From: Anaeramoeba flamelloides
Taxonomy: Eukaryota > Metamonada > Anaeramoebidae
Direction: 5' to 3'
DNA: 64,000 nucleotides
Assembly: GCA_027625915.1 (NCBI GenBank)
Contig: JANTQA010000063.1
Span: 7,397,501 to 7,461,500 of the forward strand
Of the stretch, positions 10,968 through 23,510 are shown piece after piece. A program made the translations under genes and the position numbers. The notes below the pieces were generated by a model. It searched no databases and had not been told where the DNA came from. It was given only the letters and a program-made list of their open reading frames with translations. How positions within the stretch are numbered: the stretch's first letter is position 1; every line of letters starts with the position of its first letter.

Positions 10968-13900
10968 TTAGATTATTAAACATTTTTTTTTTTTTTTTTT
11001 TTTTATTGGACCATCAGATTTCCTAATTAATTTTATAACTTCATGGAAAGATTCAACAAGATTTCCGGTCGTCTTTGCAGATGTTTCAAAAAATGAAAGT
11101 CCCAAAGACTCTGCAATTTCTTTCCCTTCTTTTGTTGAAACCTCACGTTGCTTCTCAAGATCACACTTGTTGCCGCACAACACACCAGGGAAAACATCTT
11201 TATCTTTGACACGCTGTATTGTTTCACAGAGATCCATTACCTGATCAAAACTTTCTGCATCAATAATTGAATAAATTACCAGAAACCCCTCGCCAGAGTC
11301 CATATACTATTATTTTTTCAGTATGTGTTAGTTTTGATTTGTGATGTTTTTATTTTGTGGTTTAATATAATTAGCTTGTCATGGATAGGATAGATTAAAT
11401 ACAATTAATTTTCCATAAAAACAAAAAAAAATGAGAAGAATGAAGAATCCAAGAATAAACCAAAGAAAATTTTTCGAGGGTCTTTCACATTGAGTATAAA
11501 TTAACCGTAAAAAGGTTTTAATTTTAAAAAGTCACCTTTTTTGTTTATTTATTTATTAAAATAAGGTGGGAGAATAACTAAAAAATATTTGAATTGTAAA
11601 TATTTTTCATTCCCCAAACAATTGTTAGAATAGCAGTGATCTTGGAATTTTCAACATAATTAACAGTAAAAGAAGCAATTAAGAGTCGGTTGAGATTTTG
11701 GGAAATAAAAGATAACTTCAAAAAAATTAAGTTTTTTTGATTAAAAAGAACTTAAGCTTAACCTTATCCATAAGTGGAAAAATAATTGTCGATCTCGGGT
11801 AAAATATTAAGTAATTGGAAAATGAAATGATTACAAAAAACAAAAAAATGTAAAAAATTTTTTCCAAATTTCAAAGAAAGTTTGAAATTGCTATTCTTTT
11901 AAACTGTTTTCACTGTGTTAAACTTTTTGGAATTTTAGTTTAGATGAGTTTAAAAGTCTTACAAGTGTTTTATAAATGATTTTTGATGGAATTTCTCCCT
12001 TTTTTTCATGTTTGAAGGGGTTAATGAGAATGGGTAAAATAAAAAATAAAAAAACATACCAACCCAGATAACAATCATTATTTTGTCTCATTTCTGGCTT
12101 TCTCAAAAGATTCGAATAAAATCTCAAAAATTTTGATATTTTCTTATATTTTCAGAATTTTGGAAATTTGGATTTGTTTTTGGTGAAGAAGAGTTATAAA
12201 GGAAAAAGATCAACTTGTTACTTGCTAACAATGAGATACTGAAAAAATGAAAGTATGGGTTTCTGTAATTTGGGAATAAAAATGAAAAAGCCAAAGAGTA
12301 AAAAAACCCAAAATATTTAAAACAAATCAGATCAATACAAAAAAAGAAATTACATCAATTAAATAATTATTACCCAATTGAACATTTAAGATCAATTATC
12401 AAATTAAATCAACCAAAAGTATCGTGGCTGTGATTTTGGGGGTTTTATTAATTAAAAATAACATTGTTTTTTTTTTTTTTGATTTTTACCAATTTCTTCT
12501 GAGAAACTCTTTTTTTTAATTTCTTTTTTTTTTCTTTTTCTTTTTGCCTTTTTAAATTTAAATTTTTTTTTTTTTTTCAATTTTCCTTTTTTCAAGCTAA
12601 TTTTATTTTTTTTTGACTTTTTCACCCATAGAGATAACTGGGCAAGTCTTTCAAATAATTGTGAAAATTATTGTTTTATATGTAAATTTCTGAGGGGTGG
12701 GGGGTTGAGTGGAAGGCCATCAGGGTGTAATTTACACTTCTTCAATAAGAATAAAAATAGCATATTTCCAATAACAAAAACTAGTCCAATACATATCGAA
12801 TCAAAAAAAAAAGAATTAAATTTCATTTTGAAACACTCTTTAGAAATACGAATGTAATTTGTTTCTCCAAAATTTTTCCAATAAAGGTTTTTAAATCCAG
12901 AATTAAAAAAAAAAAGTGAATAAAGAAGAAGTAATTGTACCAAATATTACGGATCAAGATCAATAAATAAATGTTTTTTATTTTTTTTTAATAGGATAAA
13001 TTTTTTAATTATTTTGATTTGTATTTGTTAATTGGTTTATAAATATATTATACTAATACATATCCCTAATCCCCTAGTTATTAAAAAATTCATTTGGATA
13101 AAGAAATGATTTTAATGATCGATTTCAAATAAAAGGGGGTGCTTAATATTGGTAAAATGTATCTTTACCCATAGATCTCTCTTTTTCCTTTTAAACTTTT
13201 GTTAAAAATTCAATTTTTTAAAAAGTTGACCAAAAAGGTGTGAAGACGGTGTTGCGAGAAATTGATTTGACGACTGTGTTTGCTATTAAAATTTAAAGTA
13301 TTGTGTGTTTTTATCAAGGTTTTGGTGGCTGTTAAATCTCACAAATTTTTATTCAGAGAGATCTAAGAAGGAAAAAATGTCATATTTTTATTTAATTTGT
13401 CAGCCAAATTGTCCTCGTTTCTATGATTTCGGTGATTTCTCTTATTAAAAAATGAAAAAGAAGGTTGGCACAAATCGGCTTTTTTAAAAAAATTCCTTCT
13501 ATGTCCTTTTTAAAAACCCTGGCGCTTTGTAGAGGATTTTCTCTGTTTTTTTTTATATTTGTGAATTAAACTGGGGCTGTTTTAAGAAATGACATATAGG
13601 GTGAAAAATCAGAAAAGTGAAACTTTCCAATGGCTGGTTCTTTGTTATTCTAAAACAAAGAGTTTTTTGAATAATTGTATGGGGATTAGTTTGGTGTTGT
13701 ATTAAATTAACTAAAATTCCCGTTTCCTAAAATTGAAAAGATCATTTTATCTTCAACCAAAAAAATATAAAAAATAGACTAAATTTTGCAAATAAACTAT
13801 CTTTCATAATAATTGGCCCATTAAAAATCAAATTTTAAATAAAAATATTTTTAATAATTGAAGTTATCTATTATAATATAAAAATTTAGATTTTAATATT

Positions 13901-15550
13901 CAATACTATACTCAAGAGATATTTATTTTTTGTCTAAAAATAAAAGAAAGAAAAATAAAAAAAACTGTTAAAAAAAATTGGGCCATTTATTTTGAAAGAA
14001 GCATTACCTGAAAAAAAGACAATTTAAAAAAGGTAAAAAAACCCATTTATCGATTCCCCTTCCGTTTGAATAACTAAATCCAATCTCTTTTTCATATTTG
14101 AATCCAAATTTTTCATTAATTCATCTGTTACTTCTTTCAAATTTTTCATTTTCATTTTCCATTTTCCATTTTAACAAAACACTGTTGAAAAAATAAAAAA
14201 GAGAAAAAATGATTTATTTGCAAACTTTTCATTGTGGGAGGAAAAACTTCAAAACGATACAAAAGCAATTCATTATTCAAATGTAAGGTGGGCCATTTAT
14301 TATGAAATTTAGTTTATTTAATTTACTAAAGATCCTTTCATGAAAAATTCCACAAAACCTTTAACACACAACCTCAACCTAATTTCTCTTGAAACTCATT
14401 GTGTTTTGAGAGAAACGATCCAAACAAAAAAAAACTAACAAAAAGTACCACAAAAATGTGAAGTGTATTTGGAATCGATCATGTTGTTCCACAAACAATT
14501 CGAGGATATATTCTCCTCTTAGTCATGGTTCGGAGATTTAATTTCAAGGAAAAATAAAAAGAACCAAAAAAAACAAAGGCAAAATCACAATTCCTTTGTA
14601 ATAATTAATATGGTTTGTGGAGACAATGTAACAATTCAACATGACCCAATGGTCAAAAATAATAGACAATACGATCATATAAAGTTAGAGTTGTTTATTG
14701 GGTGTGTTTGAAATGAGAGTGTTTTTAAGGCTAAAAAATAGTGATTATTTTTCAATTTTGTTTTCACTTTCCTTTACAAAGGTGTTTGTGATCACAGATC
14801 TCAAAATTTGTTCTTTTTCATTTTAAAAATGAAGGTAAAATGATTTTTTGATCCAAATTGGAGAATATTTTAAAGATCATTCCTGGGAATTTAAATGAGA
14901 TTGAACAAAATTGTGTTGGGGGTATTTGATTTATTGTAAACATAGTCCTTAAAATGTCGTTTTTTTTATGAATTATTTTTTTTTTGCAGGTGTTTTAATT
15001 ATTAGGAGAAAAAATTGTGAATTACACCAATTCAAATTTCGTGAACAAAACCTTTTTGTTTTTTATTTCATATTGTGAAGAAAGGTTTTTAATAAAAGGT
15101 GAAGAATCTTATGAATTTAAAAATTAAAAATAATTACCTGAGCACGCATCGAGGAATAATCTTCTTGTCCTCCAGTATCCAAAATATCAAGAAGGCATGT
15201 TTTGTTCTCGACTATAATTTGTTTTCGATAGCATTCTTCAATTGTTGGATCTAATAAAATTTTAAAACAAATAATCAAAAAAGAAATATTTTTGTTGATC
15301 TTTAATTTGTTACCCTCACATTAGAAAATCAAAAAGTGGCTGCCATGGGATTAGAAAATGCGTTTTTTTTTTTCTGATCTAATTTTATTTGTGAAGAAAT
15401 TGAAATTCACAATAAACCCAAAGGAAGATCGAAATGAAAAAAAGAAGATTTACCATAATCTGTAATAAAAAAGTTTTGAAGAAATCGAATTGTCATTGCT
15501 GATTTCCCAACACCTCCTCCTCCTACAACAACGATTTTGTGTTCTTCCAT
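10968..15550 (-). CDS. Ras-family small GTPase, gene 2 (three exons, A59G)
   Basis: Ras-type GTPase of 182 residues. The exons on the minus strand are 15550-15454, 15250-15138 and 11306-10968. Intron 1 (203 bases) splits codon 33 as in gene 1. Intron 2 (3831 bases, GTAATT..ATAG) falls between Q70 and Y71, phase 0, and is absent from gene 1. The reading is collinear with mammalian Ras: GGGGVGKS (10-17), YDPTIEECY (32-40), DTGGQEDY (57-64), NKCD, and ETSAK. The tail is seven lysines followed by CLII, a CaaX box. Ala59 of the DTAGQ motif is Gly. Changes at 59 in human Ras impair GTP hydrolysis, so altered switching is likely, although Gln61 is kept. The first exon begins [11 protein letters not shown] at the same position as gene 1. 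The splice sites restore a full-length, gap-free G domain, so the long intron call is strong. Confidence 0.92.
11307..15137 (-). other. Ras gene 2 intron 2 (3.8 kb)
   Basis: No repeat seen elsewhere in this window was recognised here. It contains homopolymer tracts and a G-rich patch at about 12693-12718. The segment 13230-13700 is less AT-rich than its surroundings. A near-identical 18 bp word, GGGCCATTTATTTTGAAA and its one-mismatch copy, lies at about 13981 and 14291, flanking a short open frame at 14024-14155. The open frame at 12668-12943 shows no family resemblance. Confidence 0.6.
14024..14155 (-). CDS. Possible 43-residue helical ORF inside ras gene 2 intron
   Basis: ATG-to-TAA frame on the same strand as the host gene. 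It begins [16 protein letters not shown], continues with [15 protein letters not shown], and has a charged amphipathic pattern that looks coding by eye. No known family was recognised. It could be a micro-protein, an alternative exon, a relic or chance. Two near-identical 18 bp words flank the block. Confidence 0.2.
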   Translation of the reverse strand: MKMKNLKEVTDELMKNLDSNMKKRLDLVIQTEGESINGFFYLF

Positions 15551-16963
15551 TTTGGTACAAAGGATTGTAGTTAACCAAGGATAATTTAACAAGAGAAAAA
15601 AAAGAAATAATTGTATTTTTAGTTTCTTGTTTGATTGGGTTGAAAGTTTTTTGTTAAAAAAAAATTATTCAAGTAAACTAAAGAAAAAATGAAAATATCT
15701 ATTTGAGAGAAGATTTCTGTTGAGCAAACCTTTGAGTTAAGTATTCCTTTTAAGCTTTTGTTTTGTTAAATTTCTCAAATTGAGTGTTTCGATTTATTTT
15801 TTAAAACAAATTCACATTTGGTGATTTACAATTCTCAAAACAAAAAACAGAAGTCACAGTTTTGGTGACTAAAAATAAGAACAACCAACTCTTTAAAATT
15901 TAATTTTCAACAAAGAATTTAGAATTCAATATTTTTTACCAAAAAAAATTAACTTGATCAACATTTTTATACAAAAAAAAAAAGTATTTTAAAATTGTAG
16001 TTACTGGTATTTGAATTTTAAATGGGAAAGGCTTTCACTTCCTTTTCCATTTCCTATTTGAAACAAAGGAACAAATTACTATTTACTTCTTTGAGTACGG
16101 TATTTATAAAAAAGGAATCTAGAAAACGAAGTGAAAATTCTTACCCATTTATAATTTAAATAACAGTAATGAAATTCACATCCAATTATTCTGACTGAAA
16201 ATCCACCTAAAACCACTTTTATTCTTTCTTTTGTTCATGGAATAAAATTAAAAAGGCAAAACATTGAATTAATAAAGAATGACTTTTTACTTTTAATTTT
16301 ATCACCAAATCGACCTTTTTGAAGTTTGTCTTAAGTTTTTGAGATAATTTATAAACTGTCTGGTAATGCGTTTTAAAAAGAACAAACTTTGTGTTTATCG
16401 TCTTTATAGAACTTGGACTTGAAAAAGAGTTTGAAATTTAAATAAATACGTTACTTTTGAAGAAAATATGAAAAATAAACTTCTGTTCAACCCCCTTATC
16501 TGCAAGAAACAAAATCCAAACCACAACACCTTTTGAAAGGGAAAATACCCTTCAAATAAAGATTTTTTTACAATTTTGTTTTTGTTCATTTTGAAGAACA
16601 ACATTAACTTGATAAGTTCTTAACTATTGAAAGAAAGGATTTAATTCTTTGATCTCTCAAAAAAATCATCATTTATCAAAGAAATAATCGATTAAACAAA
16701 CACTTCATGTACCAAATGGATCATGAACAAAAAAAAAATTAGAAAGAGTAATTTCTTTGTAAATGATAATTTGTACGATCCAAAACAATAAAATTAATTT
16801 TGAGGATTTTTGAATTGTAATCAACAGCTTTAATTTTTATCATTTTTTAGTTGAGTATAAGATTTTTCTTGTTTTTTTTTACAGGCTTATTAAGAATTTT
16901 AACCAATTTGTTTAAACCACGGTTTGTGAAAGACTATTAACAACCCAAACCACAACATTTTCA
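15551..16963. other. Spacer between ras gene 2 and the deacetylase relic
   Basis: Divergent upstream region holding one 167 bp hairpin MITE (16002-16168). The last bases before the ras ATG (GGTTAACTACAATCCTTTGT) resemble those before ras gene 1 (GATTAACAAACAATCTTTTG), so a short 5' leader may be shared. Confidence 0.5.
16002..16168. mobile_element. Hairpin MITE (ACTGGTATTTGAATT family), copy 1
   Basis: The ends are ACTGGTATTTGAATT and a diverged inverted copy reading ATTTAAATAACAGT, with TA at both ends. GGAAAGNNTTTCACTTCC-type sequence and its inverse extend the stem. A clearer copy of similar length lies at 49263-49437. Confidence 0.65.
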
Positions 16964-17434
16964 ATGACTAATAAGAAACGAGTTTCATATCTGCACGATA
17001 ATGAAATAGGATCCTTTTTCTATGCAACCAAGTATGCAATGAAGCAGAAGCGAATAAGAATGGCCCATGAACTAATCCTTGCTTATGGGATTCATAAGAA
17101 AATTGAAATCTACCAGCCACACCACTCAACCAGTTTAGAAATGCAGCGCTTTCATTAAAAAGATTACTTTGAGTTTCTATCCAAAATTAACCCATCAAAC
17201 CAGAACGTGTATGAAGAAGAAAAGTATAAATATTATGTTGGTCAAGATTGCCCCATTTTTGAAAACATGTTTCAATTTTGTCAAATTTCTTCTGGTGGAT
17301 CAGTCGCTGGTGCCAAACAACTGAACCACAACTCGACAGGCATTGCTATCAACTGGGAAGGTTTGTTTATTTTCTTCTTTTCTTTTGTTTCTTCTAAATT
17401 TAAAGCTTTTTTTATTTTTTTTGTTTTTTTCTTC

Positions 17435-17843
17435 TAACCATTGTGGAAAAAAAGTGAAACACGGTTTTTAATTGGGATGCTTAGTGAAAATTCAAAGTAA
17501 GATCAATGAAAAGAAGAATAAATAAATAAATAAAAACAAAATGAAGTATTCAACACATAACACTTTTTTTAATACTATCTTTTGAAGGGATTTTTCTTTG
17601 ATTGATCTGTTATTAAAAATTTGTTCGAAAAATTGTCTATTTTTGCGATCTCCAAAACCACAACATCAATTTTGATAAAAAAGTAGATTTAAATTGTATT
17701 TGTTGGGATTGATTGAAAATAATATAATGGGTTATTATTTGAAGTTAATTGGTTTCTTCTTTTTATTGGTTTTACTTTTCATTTTCAGGTTCTATTAATG
17801 TTCCCAATGAAAAACCATGTTGAACTTTTTTTCCAAAACGGTA
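17435..17843 (+). mobile_element. ~410 bp MITE (ACCATTGTGG family), copy 1
   Basis: The ends are ACCATTGTGGAAAAAAAGTG and its inverse CTTTTTTTCCAAAACGGTA, with TA outside. The inverted pairing continues through TTTTTAATTGGGA-type sequence. It lies in the first deacetylase intron, about 75 bases after the donor. It is related to 36189-36609 and to the partial copy at about 50480-50765. There is no coding capacity. Confidence 0.75.
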
Positions 17844-17927
17844 AAGATCTTGGTTGACAGAACTCAACTGTTTCATTACTTGACTTTAATTTCAAATCCC
17901 AACCCAACCTTATCTCTTGAAAAAAGA

Positions 17928-18020
17928 TATTTTCTGAAGGGACTAGTTTCTATTAAAATTTTTTTAGGTAAATTTAATAGAGATTTAGAATTTTTTTTGC
18001 CAATTACTTAGATTTGAAAT
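17928..18020 (+). repeat. GGGACTAGT inverted-end repeat, left part only
   Basis: GGGACTAGTTTCTATTAAAA followed by CCAATTACTTAGATTTGAAA, as in the fuller copies at 19226-19400 and 36622-36806. The right half is missing here. Confidence 0.6.
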
Positions 18021-18182
18021 CAAAGTGAGAAACTTCTTAGTATAGTAATGGAATCTCAATAAATGACATTCATTAAATTTAGTTATTGTTTTTATAGAAA
18101 TAAAAAATTTTTCCTTTTTTTCACTTTTTTGAAAGTTGCTTTTTTTCAACTTTTCACAAAAATACAAAAAATAAAAAAAAAT

Positions 18183-18290
18183 ATGAGCAAGAAAGTAAAA
18201 CCTTGTTATTTTTGTGGAAGAAGTACAAAAAATAGTTTGAAAAATAAACCTGAAAAGGTTTTTTTGGATTTGCATGAAAAAACAGTTTGA
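18183..18290 (+). CDS. Possible 35-residue ORF with a CxxC pair, intronic
   Basis: ATG-to-TGA frame beginning MSKKVKPCYFCGRSTKNS and ending in LHEKTV, with a PCYFCG pair. It lies in the first deacetylase intron, on the same strand. No partner zinc ligands or family match were recognised. It may be chance in AT-rich sequence. Confidence 0.15.
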   Translation: MSKKVKPCYFCGRSTKNSLKNKPEKVFLDLHEKTV

Positions 18291-18663
18291 TTCGAAAAAA
18301 ATATACAATATATGCTTTACTCTTAATAAAAGATTTTCTTTCTTTTCTTGTACCATTCTTTTTTTTCATGAATCTACTTTTTCAGTTTACATTCTTTTGT
18401 TTTTGTTGAATTTGAAGTTTTTTTAAGTGTTCCCAAATTACCATTCCAAAATTTTTTGCCAGAGTCAAAAAAAATCAAAGAAAAGAATAAGAACTATTTT
18501 TTTAAAAAGTAATTATTGATAAAACAAATTGAGTTCTTTATAGAGTCACGTTGGATGAACAGAAGCGAAAGAGAAAATATTCACTAGCTTTAAATTATTT
18601 TTTCGTTTTTAAAAATGAGAATAAATATTATTTTTGAGAAAATAATTAAATTCAAAATTAATC

Positions 18664-18733
18664 AAAAAATTCTCCTCAATTAAAGATCTTTTTTTTTAAA
18701 AAAATTCTCCTCAATTAAAGATCTTTTTTTTTA
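18664..18733. repeat. Tandem duplication of a ~35 bp unit
   Basis: AATTCTCCTCAATTAAAGAT followed by CTTTTTTTTT occurs twice back to back with virtually no difference. This looks like a recent slippage or repair duplication. Confidence 0.9.
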
Positions 18734-18805
18734 AAAAAATTTTTAAAAGTCACTTTTTTTGACAGAATTGAATAATTTTAAAAAAACAAGAACTAAAAGT
18801 TCTAA

Positions 18806-18916
18806 CATTGAAAAAACCTGTCTATTTTCAATTTTAAACATATTTCAAGATAAGGATTCCTTATTTAGTTCTTGGTCAAAAAAAAAAATTAATAGAGACT
18901 AGCCCCTTAAAAGAAA
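18806..18916 (+). repeat. GGGACTAGT inverted-end repeat, right part
   Basis: Contains CTGTCTATTTTCAATTTTAA, ATAAGGATTCCTTATTTAG and the terminal inverse AATAGAGACTAGCCCC, which shows the family's right end. The left half is absent. Confidence 0.55.
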
Positions 18917-19225
18917 CAAAAATCCCAAACTAAATCTTGAATGAATATTAACAAATTGGCTTTTTACAATAGAAATAGAATAATTTTTCGATTTAACGAG
19001 CACACTTATAAAACCTTGATTTTTCATTTTTTTGAAAATACTAATATTTGAGAAGCAATGTTAAGTATAAAAAAAGAATCAAGTAAATTCTAATTTTCCT
19101 AAAAATTCATTTCTAAAAAAGTGAAAAAAGAAATAAAAATTTCAAAAGTACTTCAATATAAAACTGTTGAAAAACCTCAATAGGACTATTTTCTCAGCCC
19201 GATATTAATTATCGTTTTTTTTAAG

Positions 19226-19400
19226 TTACACTTTTTTAAGGGACAATCTCTATTAAAATTTTTTACCTCAATATAATAGAGATTAAGAAATTTTTTTCCC
19301 AATTACTTAGATTTGAAAACCCCTGTTTATTTTCAATATTAAACATATTTCTAGATAAGGAATGCTTATTTAGAAATTATTCAATAAAAAAAAAAATACT
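19226..19400 (+). repeat. GGGACTAGT inverted-end repeat, near-complete copy
   Basis: Starts TTAAGGGACAATCTCTATTA. Contains CCAATTACTTAGATTTGAAA and ACATATTTCTAGATAAGGAA, collinear with 36622-36806. The right end is eroded. Confidence 0.6.
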
Positions 19401-19895
19401 CGTTTCTTAAAATGACTTAACTTAAGGACAGTGACCCCAAATGAATTCTAAAAATACAATACCATGGCTTGCAATATAAAAGCCTACTATTGAAGTTATT
19501 TAAGATTCTTCGCATCTTTTATTTACAGATTACAATTTGGATACCCCCCCCCAATACTGTTAAATCTTATTTGTGACCCGGAATACGTTTTTTTTTTTGT
19601 AAAATGTAGATATTTGTAATTCGTGACATTTGTAGACAATTCTTTTTTCTTCACAATTAGCTTGAAAATGATAAATATTTTTAAAGAGAAGTGAGGCACT
19701 TCATTTATTATTACTTATTTTTAGTCTTGATTGAAAATGACTGATATTTACGAAGTAAATATACATTATTTTTAATTTTCCTTTAATTTTCTCCAAAAAA
19801 TAAATAGACCTGATTGGGATCGAAATTAAGTAGGTGTTTTAGAGTACAATTACCACTCTGAAAAAATTTACAAATGTTGAAAATCTAGAAATATC

Positions 19896-20487
19896 TAAGG
19901 AATTTCCAAAAAAGTGTGGCATTTTTTTTGACATATCATAAAAAATCATCTTTGTAAGTGTATGTATTTTTTTATGCGACAATACCAAATTAAGTTTAAT
20001 ATTAATACCAAGTGAATCCACGACCAAGGTATTTGTTTCAAAATATGATTGATGAAGTATTTTTAAAAAAACGGAAAAAAGAAAATAGCACTTTTTTTGG
20101 AGAAACCGATGTAAGTTCGATTTCAAGAAAGAACTGAAAATATGGAAAATGTACAAATGATTTTTTAAACAATTAAATACAGTTATATACTTTTAATTCT
20201 AATTGTAAAATTTTTTGGGATTAAATAACCTATGAAAACAATTTTTTTCGATCAAAACAAAATAATAAACACCAATTTACAGCACTAAAAAATATCAGAT
20301 AAAATCAAGATCAGAAAAATCAAGAATTTTATTTGTGTAATACAATACAAAGAAACAAATTGAATTATTATCAAGAATTAAATAAATATTAGTTGATAAT
20401 TTTGGATATTTAAACTAAAATTTTGAAGATTGAGTTTAATAAAGATATTTTAAAATAAATTTGCCCCACTTTTTTGGAAATAGCTTA
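19896..20487 (-). mobile_element. ~592 bp MITE (AAGCTATTTCC family), well-preserved ends
   Basis: The left end is TAAGGAATTTCCAAAAAAGT and the right end is CACTTTTTTGGAAATAGCTTA, which form a terminal inverted repeat of about 25 bp with TA at both limits. The orientation is opposite to the copy at 29046-29639. It lies in deacetylase intron 1. A 105-codon minus-strand frame overlapping it is carried by the element and shows no transposase motif. Confidence 0.8.
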
Positions 20488-21546
20488 CAAAAATTACCAT
20501 TGCCGAAAAAAAACCCTAATTTTTATATTCAACAAGATCTCTTGATTAAACATTTTTAAAAGTCAATGAACTTGTTGCCAGTCATGCAGTTGATATTAAC
20601 TGGACATAACATCCGTATAACCCTTAAATTTTTTTATGAGAAAATTTAACTAATTTAAATCAATTAATGCCACCCTAAGATGAATATTTTACTCCTTTTA
20701 TAATATTATTACTGCCATTTTATACTCAACAAATGTAAATTTTTTTCTCAAACTCCTAAATATTGTTCGAATTAAAGATTGAAAAAATTATACGGTATTC
20801 TACTTTGATTGATTGGAGACCCAGTTCACATATATGTATAAAAAAATAAATAATAAAACTTTCGAAAATTGTGATTAATATTTGAAGTACTAATAAAGCT
20901 AAAAAAATGCAACAAAAACTTAGGAATAATTATAAACAATTATCTAATAATAATTTATATCAAAAATAATTTAAAAAAAATATTTTTTTTTAAATCTTTT
21001 ATAATAAGTCAATTAACATAAGGGTTAGAAATATATAACTATAAAATCACAACCCTAAATTAATTAAATCCGTGGATTAACACATGTATTACCAAAATAT
21101 GCAAAATAAACCTAAATACACCAATTCTTATTTATAAAATAAAATTTAAATTCGAAAATTTGGTAAGCTCAATTAATAAAGTAAATTAAAAAAGTTATCT
21201 CTACCTTATATTGGATAAACTAATACAATTTAACCAAAAACTTACAAACAAAATTAATTGATATTCAAAGAATTTAAAACTTTTTAAAAACAAGGTTTAT
21301 AATTATAATGAGTTGTTAAATTCTACCAGCTGGGTATGTAGTTGGGCTTTATTGAGTTTTCTAGAAATAATTGAGTTAAACTAAAGATTTTCTTTTTATT
21401 TAAAAAAGTAAAAAAAAGCACCTTTGTGTTTTCTCGAGTCACTATGAATTCTGAAAAATCCCTGTTAACTTTTCTTGAGTTTTCTGTTTATTTGTGAAGT
21501 GTTCTAGTTTTTTTTTGAGGTTTTCTATTTTATTTCAAAAATTAAA

Positions 21547-21650
21547 AAAAACCTAACGAAAATCTATTGATTTACCAAATAAATAGAAAACTCAAAAAAA
21601 CCTAACGAAAATCAATAAATTTTACAGATAAAACAGAAAACTTCAAGAAA
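21547..21650. repeat. Two tandem ~50 bp units with CCTAACGAAAATC
   Basis: The units share AAACCTAACGAAAATC and TAAA(T/C)AGAAAACT. Related words (AATAAACAGAAAACTCAAG) recur near 38108, so this may be part of a wider, diverged repeat. Confidence 0.5.
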
Positions 21651-22789
21651 ATTGTAGTTAGGTTTTTTCTAATGGTTAAAATTAAAAAAAATCACGGTTA
21701 CCTTTTCCATAATTTAAAAGAATTGAGTAAAATTAAAGATCCCCCCCCCCATTCTTTTGAATTCTGGAAAAGTTCCATTAGGTTTTTCCAGAATTTTTGA
21801 AATTAAAAGAAATTTTTTTTAACTTTTAGGTTTATTCTTAAATTCAAAAAAAAACCTAGGCACTCTACACACTTGGTGGAACTTGGCGACACCCCACAAG
21901 AATATTTTAAAACAATTAAAAACCAAAAAAAGATTTCTTAATTAAAAATATTTAAGTTATCCCTCAAGTTCAACAATTCTAAAATATAGAACATTTAATA
22001 ATGCTTAAATAGATATTACTCTATAATCAATAAAACATCAATAAAATTTGTCCTTTAAGTTGAAATTCAAACATAAAGAGATAATAGAAAATATTGATAA
22101 CTTTTTATGGGCGTGCACCTTCCTATGAAAATAATAGAATGATATTTTTAAATAAATTAAAAGAATTAAAATTTAACGAATTAATTTTAAACCATGATAG
22201 TTTGGAATTATTTTCATTAATTAATAATTGTGGAATCTATGATTTTACGCTTATACCCCCTTCACTAATTTAAGTAAAGGGGCAATTAGAGCGTAATATA
22301 CACTTCTTCCGGACTAAAAAAAAATTAACACTTTATTCCACGAATAAATAGATCTATTCTTTAACTATTAAAACAACAAATTAGTTTTTTTTTTTATTTA
22401 TTAAAATGGGAAAAAAAATGAAATTCAAAACATATTTCCCCTTTAAATAAAAAAATAAAGTAAACTCAAAAGAGTATTTTAAACAGTTTAAATGAATTTT
22501 GTGTATTACTATAGTTCCAATTTCAATTATTTTGGAAAAAAAATGCAATTTCCTTTTTATTTTGGAAAATAACAATTCAAAAAAAAAAAAAAAAAAAAAT
22601 TTTTTTTCAAATGAATTATTTTCAAATTTATTCAATATTTTTACTTTGTTAAATTAAGAGACAAGAAAAATAAAAGTAAAATATGATTAAAATGATGAAT
22701 ATATTTATTTTATTGACTTTCAATTTTCAAAAGTTGAGAAAAGTTAGATCAAACAGAAATTTTTTTGAAAAAGAAAAAGAATATAATAG

Positions 22790-23280
22790 TTAAAAAAGTA
22801 CCCGACCTGAAAATAATCCCGAAAAGATTTTTAATTGTTAATATTAGGGAAATTGTTGAGTAATTACAAATATTTTCAATCAAATCCTTTTTATAAATAA
22901 TCAATTTTTTTATGAACCTAAGTAATAAACCTACCTAAAGTTCATTAACGTAGGGTATCTATAGAATACTTAAGCAATTGTTCGATATCCCTAAGTAGAA
23001 CAATTTTTTTTGAAAAATAATCGAGTTTTATAAAGTTTTATTGGAGTTTGGTAAAACGATAATTTTTATTCTTGTTTTTTGATTGATTGAATGGTATTTT
23101 GAACAATTGTAATTTCATTAATAACCATTCTAATATGTGGGTGAGTTATAATTTTAAAAGTTTGATTCTTCAAAAAAAAATGATTTGATTATAAATAAAA
23201 GAAATTTCACCACAATTTTCCTAATATTAACAATTAAAAATCTTGTCAGGGATTTTTTTCACCACTTTAAAATAAAAAAT
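22790..23280 (+). mobile_element. ~480 bp MITE (CCCGACCTGAAAATAATCCC family), copy 1
   Basis: The inverted ends share AAAAATCCCGAxAAGATTTT and the inner block TTAATTGTTAATATTAGG with its inverse. The middle matches the reverse complement of 48603-49085. It has no coding frame and lies in deacetylase intron 1. Confidence 0.7.
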
Positions 23281-23510
23281 CAGATTGACACAGATTGTTT
23301 TTATATTTTATACCCTTGATAAAGCTTGGCGAAAAACTTGCACATTTTTATTTTTTTCTTCAATTATTATTGTTTTTTCTTCTTCATTTTATTTCATTGA
23401 ATTTTGGGTTTCTCTTTTCTTGTTTCATGCTCAAATATTTTTTCACATTTTAAAGTAAATAATTGGTCAACTCTAAATTATTTGAAAAATCATGTGCGTA
23501 TTTTGGATCT

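Noticed and set aside
12668-12943. 91-codon hydrophobic minus-strand frame in ras gene 2 intron
   Set aside because: It opens without convincing context, has AT-driven composition and no family resemblance. The Ras exons join perfectly without it.
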